Shown: positions 50,136 to 58,039 of the stretch, piece by piece
Layout: each line of letters starts with the position of its first letter
How positions within the stretch are numbered: the first letter of the stretch is position 1
Assembly: GCA_963789015.1 (NCBI GenBank)
Contig: CAWBIU010000001.1
Location: 496,001 to 560,000, forward strand
DNA: 64,000 bases
Direction: 5' to 3'
Origin: JAOPZW01 sp963789015
Lineage (GTDB): Bacteria; Actinomycetota; Thermoleophilia; Solirubrobacterales; Solirubrobacteraceae
Program-made: the position numbers and the translations under genes
Notes under the pieces: model-generated
Seen by the model: only the letters and a program-made list of their open reading frames with translations
Database searches by the model: none
Told to the model about the DNA's origin: nothing

Positions 50136-51655
50136 GCGCGGTGCCACTCCTCGAGGTCCGCGGCCTCGTCAAGCACTACCCTGGCGCCAAGGCGCTCAAC
50201 GGCGTCGACTTCGAGGTCCACCAGGGCGAGGTCCACTGCCTCGTCGGGCCCAACGGCGCCGGCAAGTCGACGCTCATCAAGTGCGTCTCGGGGGCGGTGG
50301 CGCCGACCGAGGGCGAGGTCCTCGTCGACGGCGAGCCGCTGCCCGCCGGCGAGCCCGGAGCGTCCCTGGCCCGCGGGGTGGCGACGATCTACCAGGAGCT
50401 CGACCTCGTCGAGGACCTGCGCGTCTACGAGAGCATCTTCCTCGGCCACGAGCTTCGCCGCGGGCCACTGCTCGACCGCGACGCCATGCGCCGCGAGGCC
50501 GCCGCGCTGCTCGAGCGCCTCGACCACGCGAACATCCCGGTCAACACCCACGTCCGGGCGCTGCGCCCCGCCGCGCAGCAGGTCGTCTCGATCGCGCGGG
50601 CGCTCTCCCAGCGCGTCCGGCTGCTGATCATGGACGAGCCGTCGGCGATCCTCGACGACAACGAGGTCGAGACGCTGTTCGGCGTCGTCCGCCGCCTGAA
50701 GGCCGATGGCGTCGGCGTCGTCTACATCTCCCACCGCCTCGACGAGGTGCGGCGCATCGGCGACCGCGTCAGCGTCCTCTCCGACGGGCGCACCGTGGCC
50801 ACGGGCCTGCCGCCCGACACGCGGCCCGACGTGCTCGTCGAGAAGATGATCGGGCGCAAGGTCGAGCAGCTCTACCCCGACCGCCCGGCCGCGAAGGGCG
50901 AGGCGCTGCTCGAGGTGAGCGGCCTGTCGCGTGCGCCCGACGTGCACGACGTGTCCTTCCAGGTCCGCGCGGGCGAGGTGCTGGGCATCGGCGGACTCGT
51001 CGGCGCCGGGCGCACCGAGCTGCTGCGGCTCGTCTACGGGCTGGACCGCGCCGACGCGGGCACCGTCACCGTCGAGGGACGGCGCCTCCCTCCAGGACGC
51101 CCCGAGGCGGCGATCGCCGCCGGCCTCGGCATGGCGCCCGAGGACCGCAAGTCCCAGGGCCTGCTGCTCGACTGGAGCTTGACGCGCAACGTCACGCTCG
51201 CCGACCTCCGGCCCTTCTCGCCCCGCATCCTGCTGCGCCCCGCCGCCGAGCGCACCGCGGCGTCCGAGCAGCTGCGGGCTCTGAACACCGTCCCCGACGA
51301 CAGCGACCGCATCGTCCGCGAGCTGTCGGGTGGCAACCAGCAGAAGGTCGTCCTCGCCCGCTGGCTGCTGCGCCGCTGCCGCGTGCTGCTGTTCGACGAG
51401 CCGACTCGCGGCGTCGACGTCGGCGCCAAGAGCGAGATCTACCGCGTCATCGCCGAGCTGGCCGCGAGCGGCGTCGCCATCGTCGTCGTGTCGTCCGAGA
51501 TGCCCGAGCTCATCGGCCTGTGCAGCCGGATCCTGGTCATGCGCGACGGTCGCATCGTCGCCGAGGCCGACGGCGCCACCGCCTCCGAGTTCGAGCTCCT
51601 GCGCCACGCCGTGGCGCCTACCGACACCGCCCCCGTGATGGAGGAGATCGCGTGA
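50132..51655 (+). CDS. Sugar ABC importer ATPase (RbsA/MglA-type, two NBDs)
   Basis: 507 aa. NBD1 has Walker A GPNGAGKSTLIKCVSGA and Walker B LLIMDEPSAILDDNE, but its signature is degenerate (LRPAAQQVVSIARAL). NBD2 has a degenerate Walker A (GLVGAGRTELLRLV) and an intact signature LSGGNQQKVVLARWLLRR with LLFDEPTRGVDVGAKSEIYR. One degenerate P-loop is usual in this carbohydrate CUT2 class. It pairs with the permease overlapping it (GTGA). Confidence 0.94.
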   Translation: MSAVPLLEVRGLVKHYPGAKALNGVDFEVHQGEVHCLVGPNGAGKSTLIKCVSGAVAPTEGEVLVDGEPLPAGEPGASLARGVATIYQELDLVEDLRVYESIFLGHELRRGPLLDRDAMRREAAALLERLDHANIPVNTHVRALRPAAQQVVSIARALSQRVRLLIMDEPSAILDDNEVETLFGVVRRLKADGVGVVYISHRLDEVRRIGDRVSVLSDGRTVATGLPPDTRPDVLVEKMIGRKVEQLYPDRPAAKGEALLEVSGLSRAPDVHDVSFQVRAGEVLGIGGLVGAGRTELLRLVYGLDRADAGTVTVEGRRLPPGRPEAAIAAGLGMAPEDRKSQGLLLDWSLTRNVTLADLRPFSPRILLRPAAERTAASEQLRALNTVPDDSDRIVRELSGGNQQKVVLARWLLRRCRVLLFDEPTRGVDVGAKSEIYRVIAELAASGVAIVVVSSEMPELIGLCSRILVMRDGRIVAEADGATASEFELLRHAVAPTDTAPVMEEIA

Positions 51656-52623
51656 GCACCGTTCCCGGCGCCGCCCCGAAGCGCTCCCTATCGCTGCCGC
51701 TGCCCATCGGCCGCGACCAGCTGCAGGAGTACGCGCTGGTCGGCGTCGTCGTCCTGCTCCTGGTCGTCGGCGGGATCCTCGAGGACGCCTTCCTGACGTC
51801 GGACAACATGCTCAACGTCCTGCGCCAGGCGAGCGTCGTCGGCGTCCTGGCGATCGGCATGACCTTCGTCATCGCCACGGGCGGGATCGACCTCTCGGTC
51901 GGCTCGATGGTCGCCGCGGCGGCGGTGGCGGGCGGGCAGTTCGCCGACTCCGGCAGCCTCGCCTTCGTCCTCGGCGCGCTCGGGATGGGCGTGCTGCTCG
52001 GCGGGATCAACGCGGGGGCGATCGCCTACGGGCGCGTCGTCCCGTTCATCGCCACGCTCGCGATGTTCACGATGGCGCGCGGCCTCGCGCTGTGGATCGC
52101 CGACAAGTCGCCGATCTCCCTCTTCGGCCTGGAGGGCGTGCGCTGGTTCGGCAACGGCGAGGTCATCGGGATCCCGTCGGCCGCCATCGTCTTCCTCGCC
52201 GTGACCGTGCTCGCGTGGGTGCTGCTCAACCGCACGCGCTACGGGCGCTACGTCGTCGCGGCCGGCGGCAACCGCGAGGCCGCGCGCATCGCCGGCGTCA
52301 AGGTGCGCCGGATCGTCTTCAGCGTCTACGTGCTGAGCGGGATCTGCGCCGCGATCGCGGCGATCCTCGTCTCGGGCCGGCTCTCGAGCGCATCGCCGAT
52401 CGTCGGCAACCTCTACGAGCTCGACGCCATCGCCGCCGTGGTGATCGGCGGCACGTCGCTGGCCGGGGGCCGGGCGACGATCGTCGGCACCTTCCTCGGC
52501 GTCATCACCTTCGCCCTCATCTTCAACCTGCTCACGCTGCTGGACCTCGCCACCGAGATCCAGCAGATCACCAAGGGCCTGATCATTCTCGCCGCGGTCC
52601 TCATCCAGCGGCGTGACCGGTGA
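51652..52623 (+). CDS. Sugar ABC importer permease (RbsC-type, CUT2)
   Basis: 323 aa, GTG start. Eight to ten hydrophobic helices. The family blocks are IATGGIDLSVGSMVAAAAVA, GAIAYGRVVPFIATLAMFTM, AAGGNREAARIAGVKVRRIV and AIAAVVIGGTSLAGGRATIV (the EAA-like loop). It forms the membrane channel for the sugar bound by the lipoprotein encoded next. Confidence 0.94.
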   Translation: MSTVPGAAPKRSLSLPLPIGRDQLQEYALVGVVVLLLVVGGILEDAFLTSDNMLNVLRQASVVGVLAIGMTFVIATGGIDLSVGSMVAAAAVAGGQFADSGSLAFVLGALGMGVLLGGINAGAIAYGRVVPFIATLAMFTMARGLALWIADKSPISLFGLEGVRWFGNGEVIGIPSAAIVFLAVTVLAWVLLNRTRYGRYVVAAGGNREAARIAGVKVRRIVFSVYVLSGICAAIAAILVSGRLSSASPIVGNLYELDAIAAVVIGGTSLAGGRATIVGTFLGVITFALIFNLLTLLDLATEIQQITKGLIILAAVLIQRRDR

Positions 52624-52664
52624 CCGGTCCCATGCACCACCCGTCCCTTCGGAGGAGGAGGACC

Positions 52665-53699
52665 ATGTCCATCAAGCGATTCGTGCTGCCGCTGTTGGTG
52701 CTGCTCGCGCTCGGCATCGCCGCGTGCGGCGGCGATGACGACGAGGGCAGCAGCAGCTCGGCCCAGACCAACCAGGAGTCCGGCACCCCGGCGGCCGGAA
52801 CCGAGGGCGGCAACCTCAAGATCGCCTTCAGCGCGCCCGGCGCCGATCACGGCTGGATGGCCGCGATCACGTCAAACGCGCGCGCCGAGGCCAAGAAGCT
52901 CGGCGACGTCGAGCTCATCGCCAGCGAGGGCGTGACCGACTCGGCAGCCCAGGCCGACCAGATCGAGACGCTCATCGCCCAGAAGCCCGATGCGCTCGTC
53001 GTGCTGCCCAACGAGGGCGAGGCGCTCACCCCGGTGGCCCAGAAGGCGACCGCGGCGGGCATCCCCGTCATCAACATCGACCGCGAGTTCACCACGCCGG
53101 GCGCCTACCGCGCGCTCATCACGGGCGACAACTACGGCATCGGCTGGCAGGCCGGCAACTACTTCGCCGACGAGCTGAAGTGCAAGGGCAACGTCGTCGA
53201 GATCCAGGGGATCGCCGGCATCTCGGTGACCACGGACCGTTCCAAGGGCTTCCGTGACGCCATCAAGCGCCGCTGCCAGAGCGGCATCAAGATCGTCGCC
53301 AGCCAGCCCGCCGACTTCGTGCCCGACAAGGGCCTGTCGGTGATGGAGAACATCCTCCAGGGACAGAAGAACATCGACGCCGTCTACACCCATGACGACG
53401 ACATGGCCGAGGGCGTCGTCTCGGCGATCGAGAACGCCAACCGCCAGGACGAGATGTTCCTGACCGGCGCCGGCGGCTCGAAGAACGCCATGGAGCGCAT
53501 CGAGGAGGGCGGGCTCTACCGCGCGACCTTCCTCTACAACCCGGTGATGTCGGCCTCCGCGATCCGGATGGCGCGGCTCATCGTTCGCAACCAGGGCTTC
53601 GACGAGCTGGCCGAGCCCGAGGTCCCGAGCAAGATCACCGTCCCGGCCACGACGGTCACGAAGGAGAACGTCGCCGACGTGAAGGACCTGGGCTTCTAG
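52665..53699 (+). CDS. Sugar-binding lipoprotein (RbsB-like, PBP type 1)
   Basis: 344 aa from ATG 52665, preceded by GGAGGAGGAG (52651-52660). A lipoprotein signal ends in LALGIAACGGDD with Cys at about residue 19. A Ser/Asn linker follows, then the periplasmic-binding fold: LKIAFSAPGADHGWMAAITS, ALVVLPNEGEALTPVAQKAT, GIPVINIDREFTTPGAYRAL and NIDAVYTHDDDMAEGVVSAI. It binds the sugar for the RbsAC-like transporter. Two strong hairpins follow the stop and probably stop or stabilise the transcript. Confidence 0.94.
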   Translation: MSIKRFVLPLLVLLALGIAACGGDDDEGSSSSAQTNQESGTPAAGTEGGNLKIAFSAPGADHGWMAAITSNARAEAKKLGDVELIASEGVTDSAAQADQIETLIAQKPDALVVLPNEGEALTPVAQKATAAGIPVINIDREFTTPGAYRALITGDNYGIGWQAGNYFADELKCKGNVVEIQGIAGISVTTDRSKGFRDAIKRRCQSGIKIVASQPADFVPDKGLSVMENILQGQKNIDAVYTHDDDMAEGVVSAIENANRQDEMFLTGAGGSKNAMERIEEGGLYRATFLYNPVMSASAIRMARLIVRNQGFDELAEPEVPSKITVPATTVTKENVADVKDLGF

Positions 53700-53701
53700 A
53701 C

Positions 53702-53728
53702 CTCGGCTTCCAGGTACGGGAAGCCGAG
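53702..53728 (+). terminator. Hairpin 1 after the binding-protein gene
   Basis: Ten-base stem CTCGGCTTCC / GGAAGCCGAG with a 7-nt loop, starting 3 nt after the stop. No U-tract; could be a factor-dependent terminator or mRNA-stabilising element. Confidence 0.5.
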
Positions 53729-53733
53729 AGGAC

Positions 53734-53763
53734 GGCCCGCCGGGGACCGCACCCCGGCGGGCC
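53734..53763 (+). terminator. Hairpin 2 after the binding-protein gene
   Basis: Twelve-base perfect stem GGCCCGCCGGGG / CCCCGGCGGGCC around loop ACCGCA. Only 5 nt separate it from hairpin 1. It lies before the isomerase-like gene and may reduce read-through, making the binding protein more abundant than downstream products. Confidence 0.6.
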
Positions 53764-53790
53764 GCGCCGTCCGCAGACAGGAGGAGAACG

Positions 53791-54792
53791 ATGCCGCGTC
53801 CCGTCACCCTGTTCACCGGCCAGTGGGCCGACCTGCCGGTCGCCGATCTGGCCGCGCGATGCGCGGACTGGGGTTACGACGGGCTCGAGCTCGCGTGCTG
53901 GGGTGACCACTTCGACGTCGTCGCCGCGCTGTCCGACGACGCGTACGTCCGCGAGCACCGGGCGCTGCTCGAGTCCCACGGCCTGCACTGCTGGGCGATC
54001 GGCTCGCACCTCATCGGCCAGGCCGTGTGCGACCCGATCGACGCCCGCCACGCGCAGATCCTGCCGCCCGAGATCTGGGGCGACGGCGAGCCGGAGGGCG
54101 TCCGGCAGCGGGCCGCGGAGCGCATGAAGGACGTCGCGCGCGCCGCCGCGCGCTTCGGGGTGACCGTCGTCACCGGCTTCACCGGGTCGCCGATCTGGCA
54201 CCTGCTCTACTCCTTCCCGCCCAACGACTTCGCCGAGATCGAGCGCGGCTACGAGGAGTTCGCCGAGCGCTGGGGCCCGATCATCGACGTCTTCGACGCC
54301 GAGGGCGTGCGCTTCGCGCTCGAGGTGCACCCGACCGAGATCGCCTACGACTTCGCGACCACCGAGAAGGCGCTGTCGGCCATCGGGCGCCGTGCGGGCT
54401 TCGGGATCAACTTCGATCCCAGCCACCTCGTGCCCCAGATGCTCGATCCGGCGGGGTACGTCGACAGGTTCGCCGACCGCATCTACCACGTCCACGTCAA
54501 GGACTCGCAGCGCCGCCTCGACGGGCGCCGCTCCATCCTCGCCAGCCATCTGAACTTCGGCGACCCGGGCCGCGGCTGGGACTTCGTGTCGCCCGGGCAC
54601 GGCGACGTCGACTTCGGCGCGCTGCTGCGCGCGCTCAACCGCGCCGGCTACGCCGGCCCGCTGTCCATCGAGTGGGAGGACAGCGGCATGGACCGCGAGT
54701 GGGGCGCGCGCGAGGCGGCCGAGTTCGTGCGCCGCGCCGACTTCGCCCCCTCGACGATCGCCTTCGACGCGGCGTTCTCGCGCGAGGGCTGA
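53791..54792 (+). CDS. Xylose-isomerase-like TIM-barrel sugar isomerase/epimerase
   Basis: 333 aa from ATG 53791 with AGGAGGAG upstream. The AP-endonuclease-2/IolE-type barrel is shown by LAARCADWGYDGLELACWGD, GVRFALEVHPTEIAYDFATT (metal Glu and His), FGINFDPSHLVPQML (metal Asp and His), RIYHVHVKDSQRRLDG and GPLSIEWEDSGMDREWG (last metal Glu). It should isomerise or epimerise the oxidised sugar made by the Gfo/Idh dehydrogenase; the exact substrate is unknown. Confidence 0.92.
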   Translation: MPRPVTLFTGQWADLPVADLAARCADWGYDGLELACWGDHFDVVAALSDDAYVREHRALLESHGLHCWAIGSHLIGQAVCDPIDARHAQILPPEIWGDGEPEGVRQRAAERMKDVARAAARFGVTVVTGFTGSPIWHLLYSFPPNDFAEIERGYEEFAERWGPIIDVFDAEGVRFALEVHPTEIAYDFATTEKALSAIGRRAGFGINFDPSHLVPQMLDPAGYVDRFADRIYHVHVKDSQRRLDGRRSILASHLNFGDPGRGWDFVSPGHGDVDFGALLRALNRAGYAGPLSIEWEDSGMDREWGAREAAEFVRRADFAPSTIAFDAAFSREG

Positions 54793-54799
54793 AGCGCCG

Positions 54800-56222
54800 C
54801 TAGGACCCGGTCGTCGCCCGGCCCTTCTCGCCCGACCGCTCGCGCGTGAAGCGCTGGTCGCCCTCCTCGACGATGCCCGCCGCCTCCTGGAGGTCGGCCT
54901 CGATCTCCTCGAGGCTGCGGCCCTTCGTCTCCGTGACCATCGTCTTGACGAACAGCAGCGCGAGGCAGCCGATGACCGCGTAGCCGAGGAACACCGGCCC
55001 CGGCCCGAAGCTGTCGAGCGCGATCGGGAAGGTCTGGGAGACGAGGAAGTTCGCGCCCCAGTGCAGGAAGATGGCCACGCCCATCGCCGTCCCGCGGACG
55101 CTGAGCGGCAGCACCTCGGGGAGCATGACCCAGACCACGGGGCCCCAGGTCGCCGCGAACGAGGCGATGAAGCCGGCAAGGCACAGCAGCGTGATGATCG
55201 CCGCCGGGTCGCTCGGCGAATTCGGCTCGGGCAGCGCGAGCGAGGCGACCCCGAGGATCGTGAGGCTCGTGATCATCCCGAGCAGGCCGCCGATGAGCAT
55301 CGGCTTGCGCCCGACGCGGTCCACGATCTTGATCGCGACCACGGTCATGATCACGTTGAGGACGCCGATCGCGATGTTCGCGTAGATCGCCGACGCATCG
55401 CTGTAGCCGACGTTGGTCAGCGTCGTCGGCGCGTAGTAGATGATCGTGTTGATCCCGATGAGCTGCTGGAAGACGGCCAGGCCGATGGCGACGATGAGCG
55501 CCGGGCGCACCCAGCGCGCGGCGAGCAGCTCGCGGACGCTGCCGCCGCCCTCCTGCTCCTCGACCTCCTTGATCTCGCGGATCTCCTGCTCGGGCTCGTC
55601 GCCGTCGCGCATCGCCTCGCAGGACGTCGCGCGCCTCGTCCTCGTCGCCGCTGGCGACGAGGTAGCGCGGCGTCTCGGGCATGAAGAACATGCCGACGAG
55701 CAGGATCAGCGACGGAACCACGGCGAAGGCGAACATCAGCCGCCAGTTCTCGGAGGAGGCGAGCGCCGCGTTGACCAGGAAGGCGGCGAGGATGCCGACG
55801 ACGATCATCAGCTGGTTGAGCGAGCTGACGGCGCCGCGGATGTTCGTCGGTGCGACCTCGGACAGGTAGAGCGGGACGACGAGCGCGGCCGAGCCCACGG
55901 CGAGGCCGAGGACGAAGCGCGCGGCGAGCAGCGCGCCGACGCTCGGGGAGAGCGCGGCGCCGAGGGCGCCGACGGTGAACGCCACCGCCGCGATGATGAT
56001 CAGGTTGCGGCGCCCGAGGCGGTCGGACAGGCGGCCCGCCGACGCGGCGCCGACCATCGCCCCGAGGAGCAGGAAGGAGACGATCGCCCCTTCCATGAAC
56101 GGCGACACCTCGAAGTCCTGCTTGATGAACAGGATGGCGCCGGAGATGACGCCGGTGTCGTAGCCGAACAGGAGGCCGCCGAGGGCCCCGAAGAAGTAGA
56201 TCCGACCGCTCGACAGCTTCAC
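54800..56222 (-). CDS. Sugar-porter MFS transporter, one frameshift
   Basis: GTG 56222 with GAGGAGGAG upstream, to TAG at 54800. One extra base near 55615-55620 (in DEARDVLR-A-MRDGDE) splits it; removing it gives 473 aa, the normal size. N-half: GALGGLLFGYDTGVISGAIL, GRLSDRLGRRNLIIIAAVAF and FFMPETPRYLV; C-half: FQQLIGINTIIYYAPTTL, DRVGRKPMLIGGLLG and VTETKGRSLEEIEADLQEAA. Twelve TMs expected; a proton-coupled sugar uptake protein that backs up the ABC system. It ends in QRFTRERSG, a motif also found in the DoxX protein. Confidence 0.88.
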
Positions 56223-56302
56223 GATGCTCCTCCTCCTCTGGACGACCGGAGCTTTCCCGCTCCGCGCCGGGCGCAATCCGTGAGACGTGGCAGGATCCGG
56301 CG

Positions 56303-56476
56303 GTGCGCTCCCGGCTGGCCGAGGTCTTCCCGCTCGTGCTGGCCGTCGTCGTGCCGCTCGCTGGGCTGCTGCTCGCCCTCCAGCACCTGGCCACCGGCGA
56401 CCGCCGCCAGGCCGGGCGGATCGGGGCGGCAACCGCGCTCGGCGCGTGCCTGTACGCACTGATCTTCCTCGGCTGA
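56303..56476 (+). CDS. Small two-helix membrane protein
   Basis: 57 aa from GTG 56303 to TGA 56476. Two hydrophobic helices (FPLVLAVVVPLAGLLLALQH and AATALGACLYALIFLG) are joined by a basic loop TGDRRQAGRIG. It lies 65 nt before the molybdoenzyme operon on the same strand. A real gene by length, composition and reading frame, but function unknown. Confidence 0.55.
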   Translation: MRSRLAEVFPLVLAVVVPLAGLLLALQHLATGDRRQAGRIGAATALGACLYALIFLG

Positions 56477-56540
56477 GCGCGTGGACGCCCTGCTGACCGC
56501 CGCGTGTCAGCCGCGCGGCGTTCCGGGGTAGCCGACGGGC

Positions 56541-57062
56541 ATGGCGCTCACCTCCATCCACCGGGCCGAGGTCGTCCTGCGCATCAACGGCGAGGACCAC
56601 CGGCTCATGCTCGACACCCGGGCGACCGTGCTCGACGTGCTGCGCGAGCACCTCGACCTGACCGGCGCGAAGAAGGGCTGCGACCACGGCCAGTGCGGCG
56701 CGTGCACGGTGCTCGCCGGCGGTCGCCGCGTCAACGCCTGCCTGCTGCTCGCCGTGGCCCAGGAGGGCGTCGAGATCACGACGATCGAGGGCCTGGCCGA
56801 CGGCGAGGACCTGCACCCGATGCAGTCCGCGTTCATCGAGCACGACGCCTTCCAGTGCGGCTACTGCACGCCCGGCCAGATCTGCTCGGCGGTCGGCATG
56901 CTCGACGAGCTGCGCCGCGGCTGGCCGAGCGTCGTCACGCCCGACATGGCCGGCGACCCGGTGCTCGACGACGACGAGATCCGCGAGCGCATGAGCGGGA
57001 ACCTGTGCCGCTGCGGCGCCTACGCGAACATCGTCCCGGCGATCGAGGAGGCGGGCCGATGA
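56541..57062 (+). CDS. Aldehyde/xanthine oxidoreductase [2Fe-2S] subunit (PaoA/YagT-like)
   Basis: 173 aa from ATG 56541. Cluster motifs: KKGCDHGQCGACTVLAGGRR (C-x4-C-x2-C), ACLLL Cys, and FQCGYCTPGQICSAVGM with SGNLCRCGAYANIVPAIEE. Unlike E. coli PaoA it lacks a Tat signal, so the complex is probably cytosolic. It overlaps the FAD subunit as ATGA, opening a three-gene operon. Confidence 0.93.
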   Translation: MALTSIHRAEVVLRINGEDHRLMLDTRATVLDVLREHLDLTGAKKGCDHGQCGACTVLAGGRRVNACLLLAVAQEGVEITTIEGLADGEDLHPMQSAFIEHDAFQCGYCTPGQICSAVGMLDELRRGWPSVVTPDMAGDPVLDDDEIRERMSGNLCRCGAYANIVPAIEEAGR

Positions 57063-58039
57063 GGCCGTTCGCCTACGAGCGCGCGGCCGATCCTGCCGCC
57101 GCCATCGCCGCCCACGGCGCCGGCACGATGTACCTCGGCGGCGGTACGAACCTCGTCGACCTGATGAAGCTCGGCGTCGAGACACCCGCGCGGCTCGTCG
57201 ACGTCTCGCACCTCGCGCTCGACGGCGTCGAGGAGCTCGCCGATGGCGGCGTGCGGATCGGCGCCGCCGTGCGCAACAGCGACCTGGCCGCCCACCGCCT
57301 CGTGCGTGAGCGCTACCCGCTGCTCTCCGAGGCGCTGCTGTCCGGCGCCTCGGGGCAGCTGCGCAACGTGGCCACGATCGCGGGCAACCTGCTGCAGCGC
57401 ACGCGTTGCGCCTACTTCCAGGACGTCTCCAAGCCGTGCAACAAGCGCCGCCCCGGCTCGGGCTGCCCGGCGATCGAGGGCGACCACCGCAACCTCGCCG
57501 TGCTCGGCCACTCGCACGCGTGCGTGGCCACGCATCCCTCGGACATGGCCGTCGCGATGGCGGCCACCGGCGCACAGGTGCACGTCACCGGCCCGTCCGG
57601 GGAGCGCACGATCGCGATCCCCGGGCTGCACCGCCTGCCCGGCGACGAGCCGCAGCGCGACACCGTGCTCGAGGACGGCGAGCTCATCACCGCCGTCGAC
57701 CTGCCGGCGCTGCCGTTCGCGAGGCGCTCGCGCTATCGCAAGGTGCGCGACCGCGCGTCCTACGCCTTCGCCGTCGTGTCGATCGCCGCCGCCGTCGACG
57801 TCGAGGGCGGGACCGTGCGCGAGGCGCGGATCGCCTTCGGAGGGCTCGCGCACGCGCCGTGGCGCGCCGAGCGCGCCGAGGAGGCCCTGCGCGGCGCGGC
57901 CGCGACCGAGGCGAGCTACGCGGCCGCGGCCGACGCCGAGCTCGAGGCCGCCCGGCCGCTGCGCGACAACGCCTTCAAGGTCTCGCTGGCGCGAAACCTG
58001 CTCGTCCGCACGCTCACCGATCTCGCCGAGGAGGCCTGA
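57059..58039 (+). CDS. Aldehyde oxidoreductase FAD-binding subunit with 4Fe-4S site (PaoB/YagS-like)
   Basis: 326 aa. FAD motif TMYLGGGTNLVDLMKLGV (about residues 23-40) and ASGQLRNVATIAGNLLQRTR. The insert CAYFQDVSKPCNKRRPGSGC and the later HSHACVATHPSDMAV supply four cysteines, matching the extra [4Fe-4S] of the PaoB subgroup. It links the iron-sulfur and molybdenum subunits in an aldehyde- or xanthine-type dehydrogenase. It shares one nt with the next gene (TGATG). Confidence 0.93.
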   Translation: MRPFAYERAADPAAAIAAHGAGTMYLGGGTNLVDLMKLGVETPARLVDVSHLALDGVEELADGGVRIGAAVRNSDLAAHRLVRERYPLLSEALLSGASGQLRNVATIAGNLLQRTRCAYFQDVSKPCNKRRPGSGCPAIEGDHRNLAVLGHSHACVATHPSDMAVAMAATGAQVHVTGPSGERTIAIPGLHRLPGDEPQRDTVLEDGELITAVDLPALPFARRSRYRKVRDRASYAFAVVSIAAAVDVEGGTVREARIAFGGLAHAPWRAERAEEALRGAAATEASYAAAADAELEAARPLRDNAFKVSLARNLLVRTLTDLAEEA

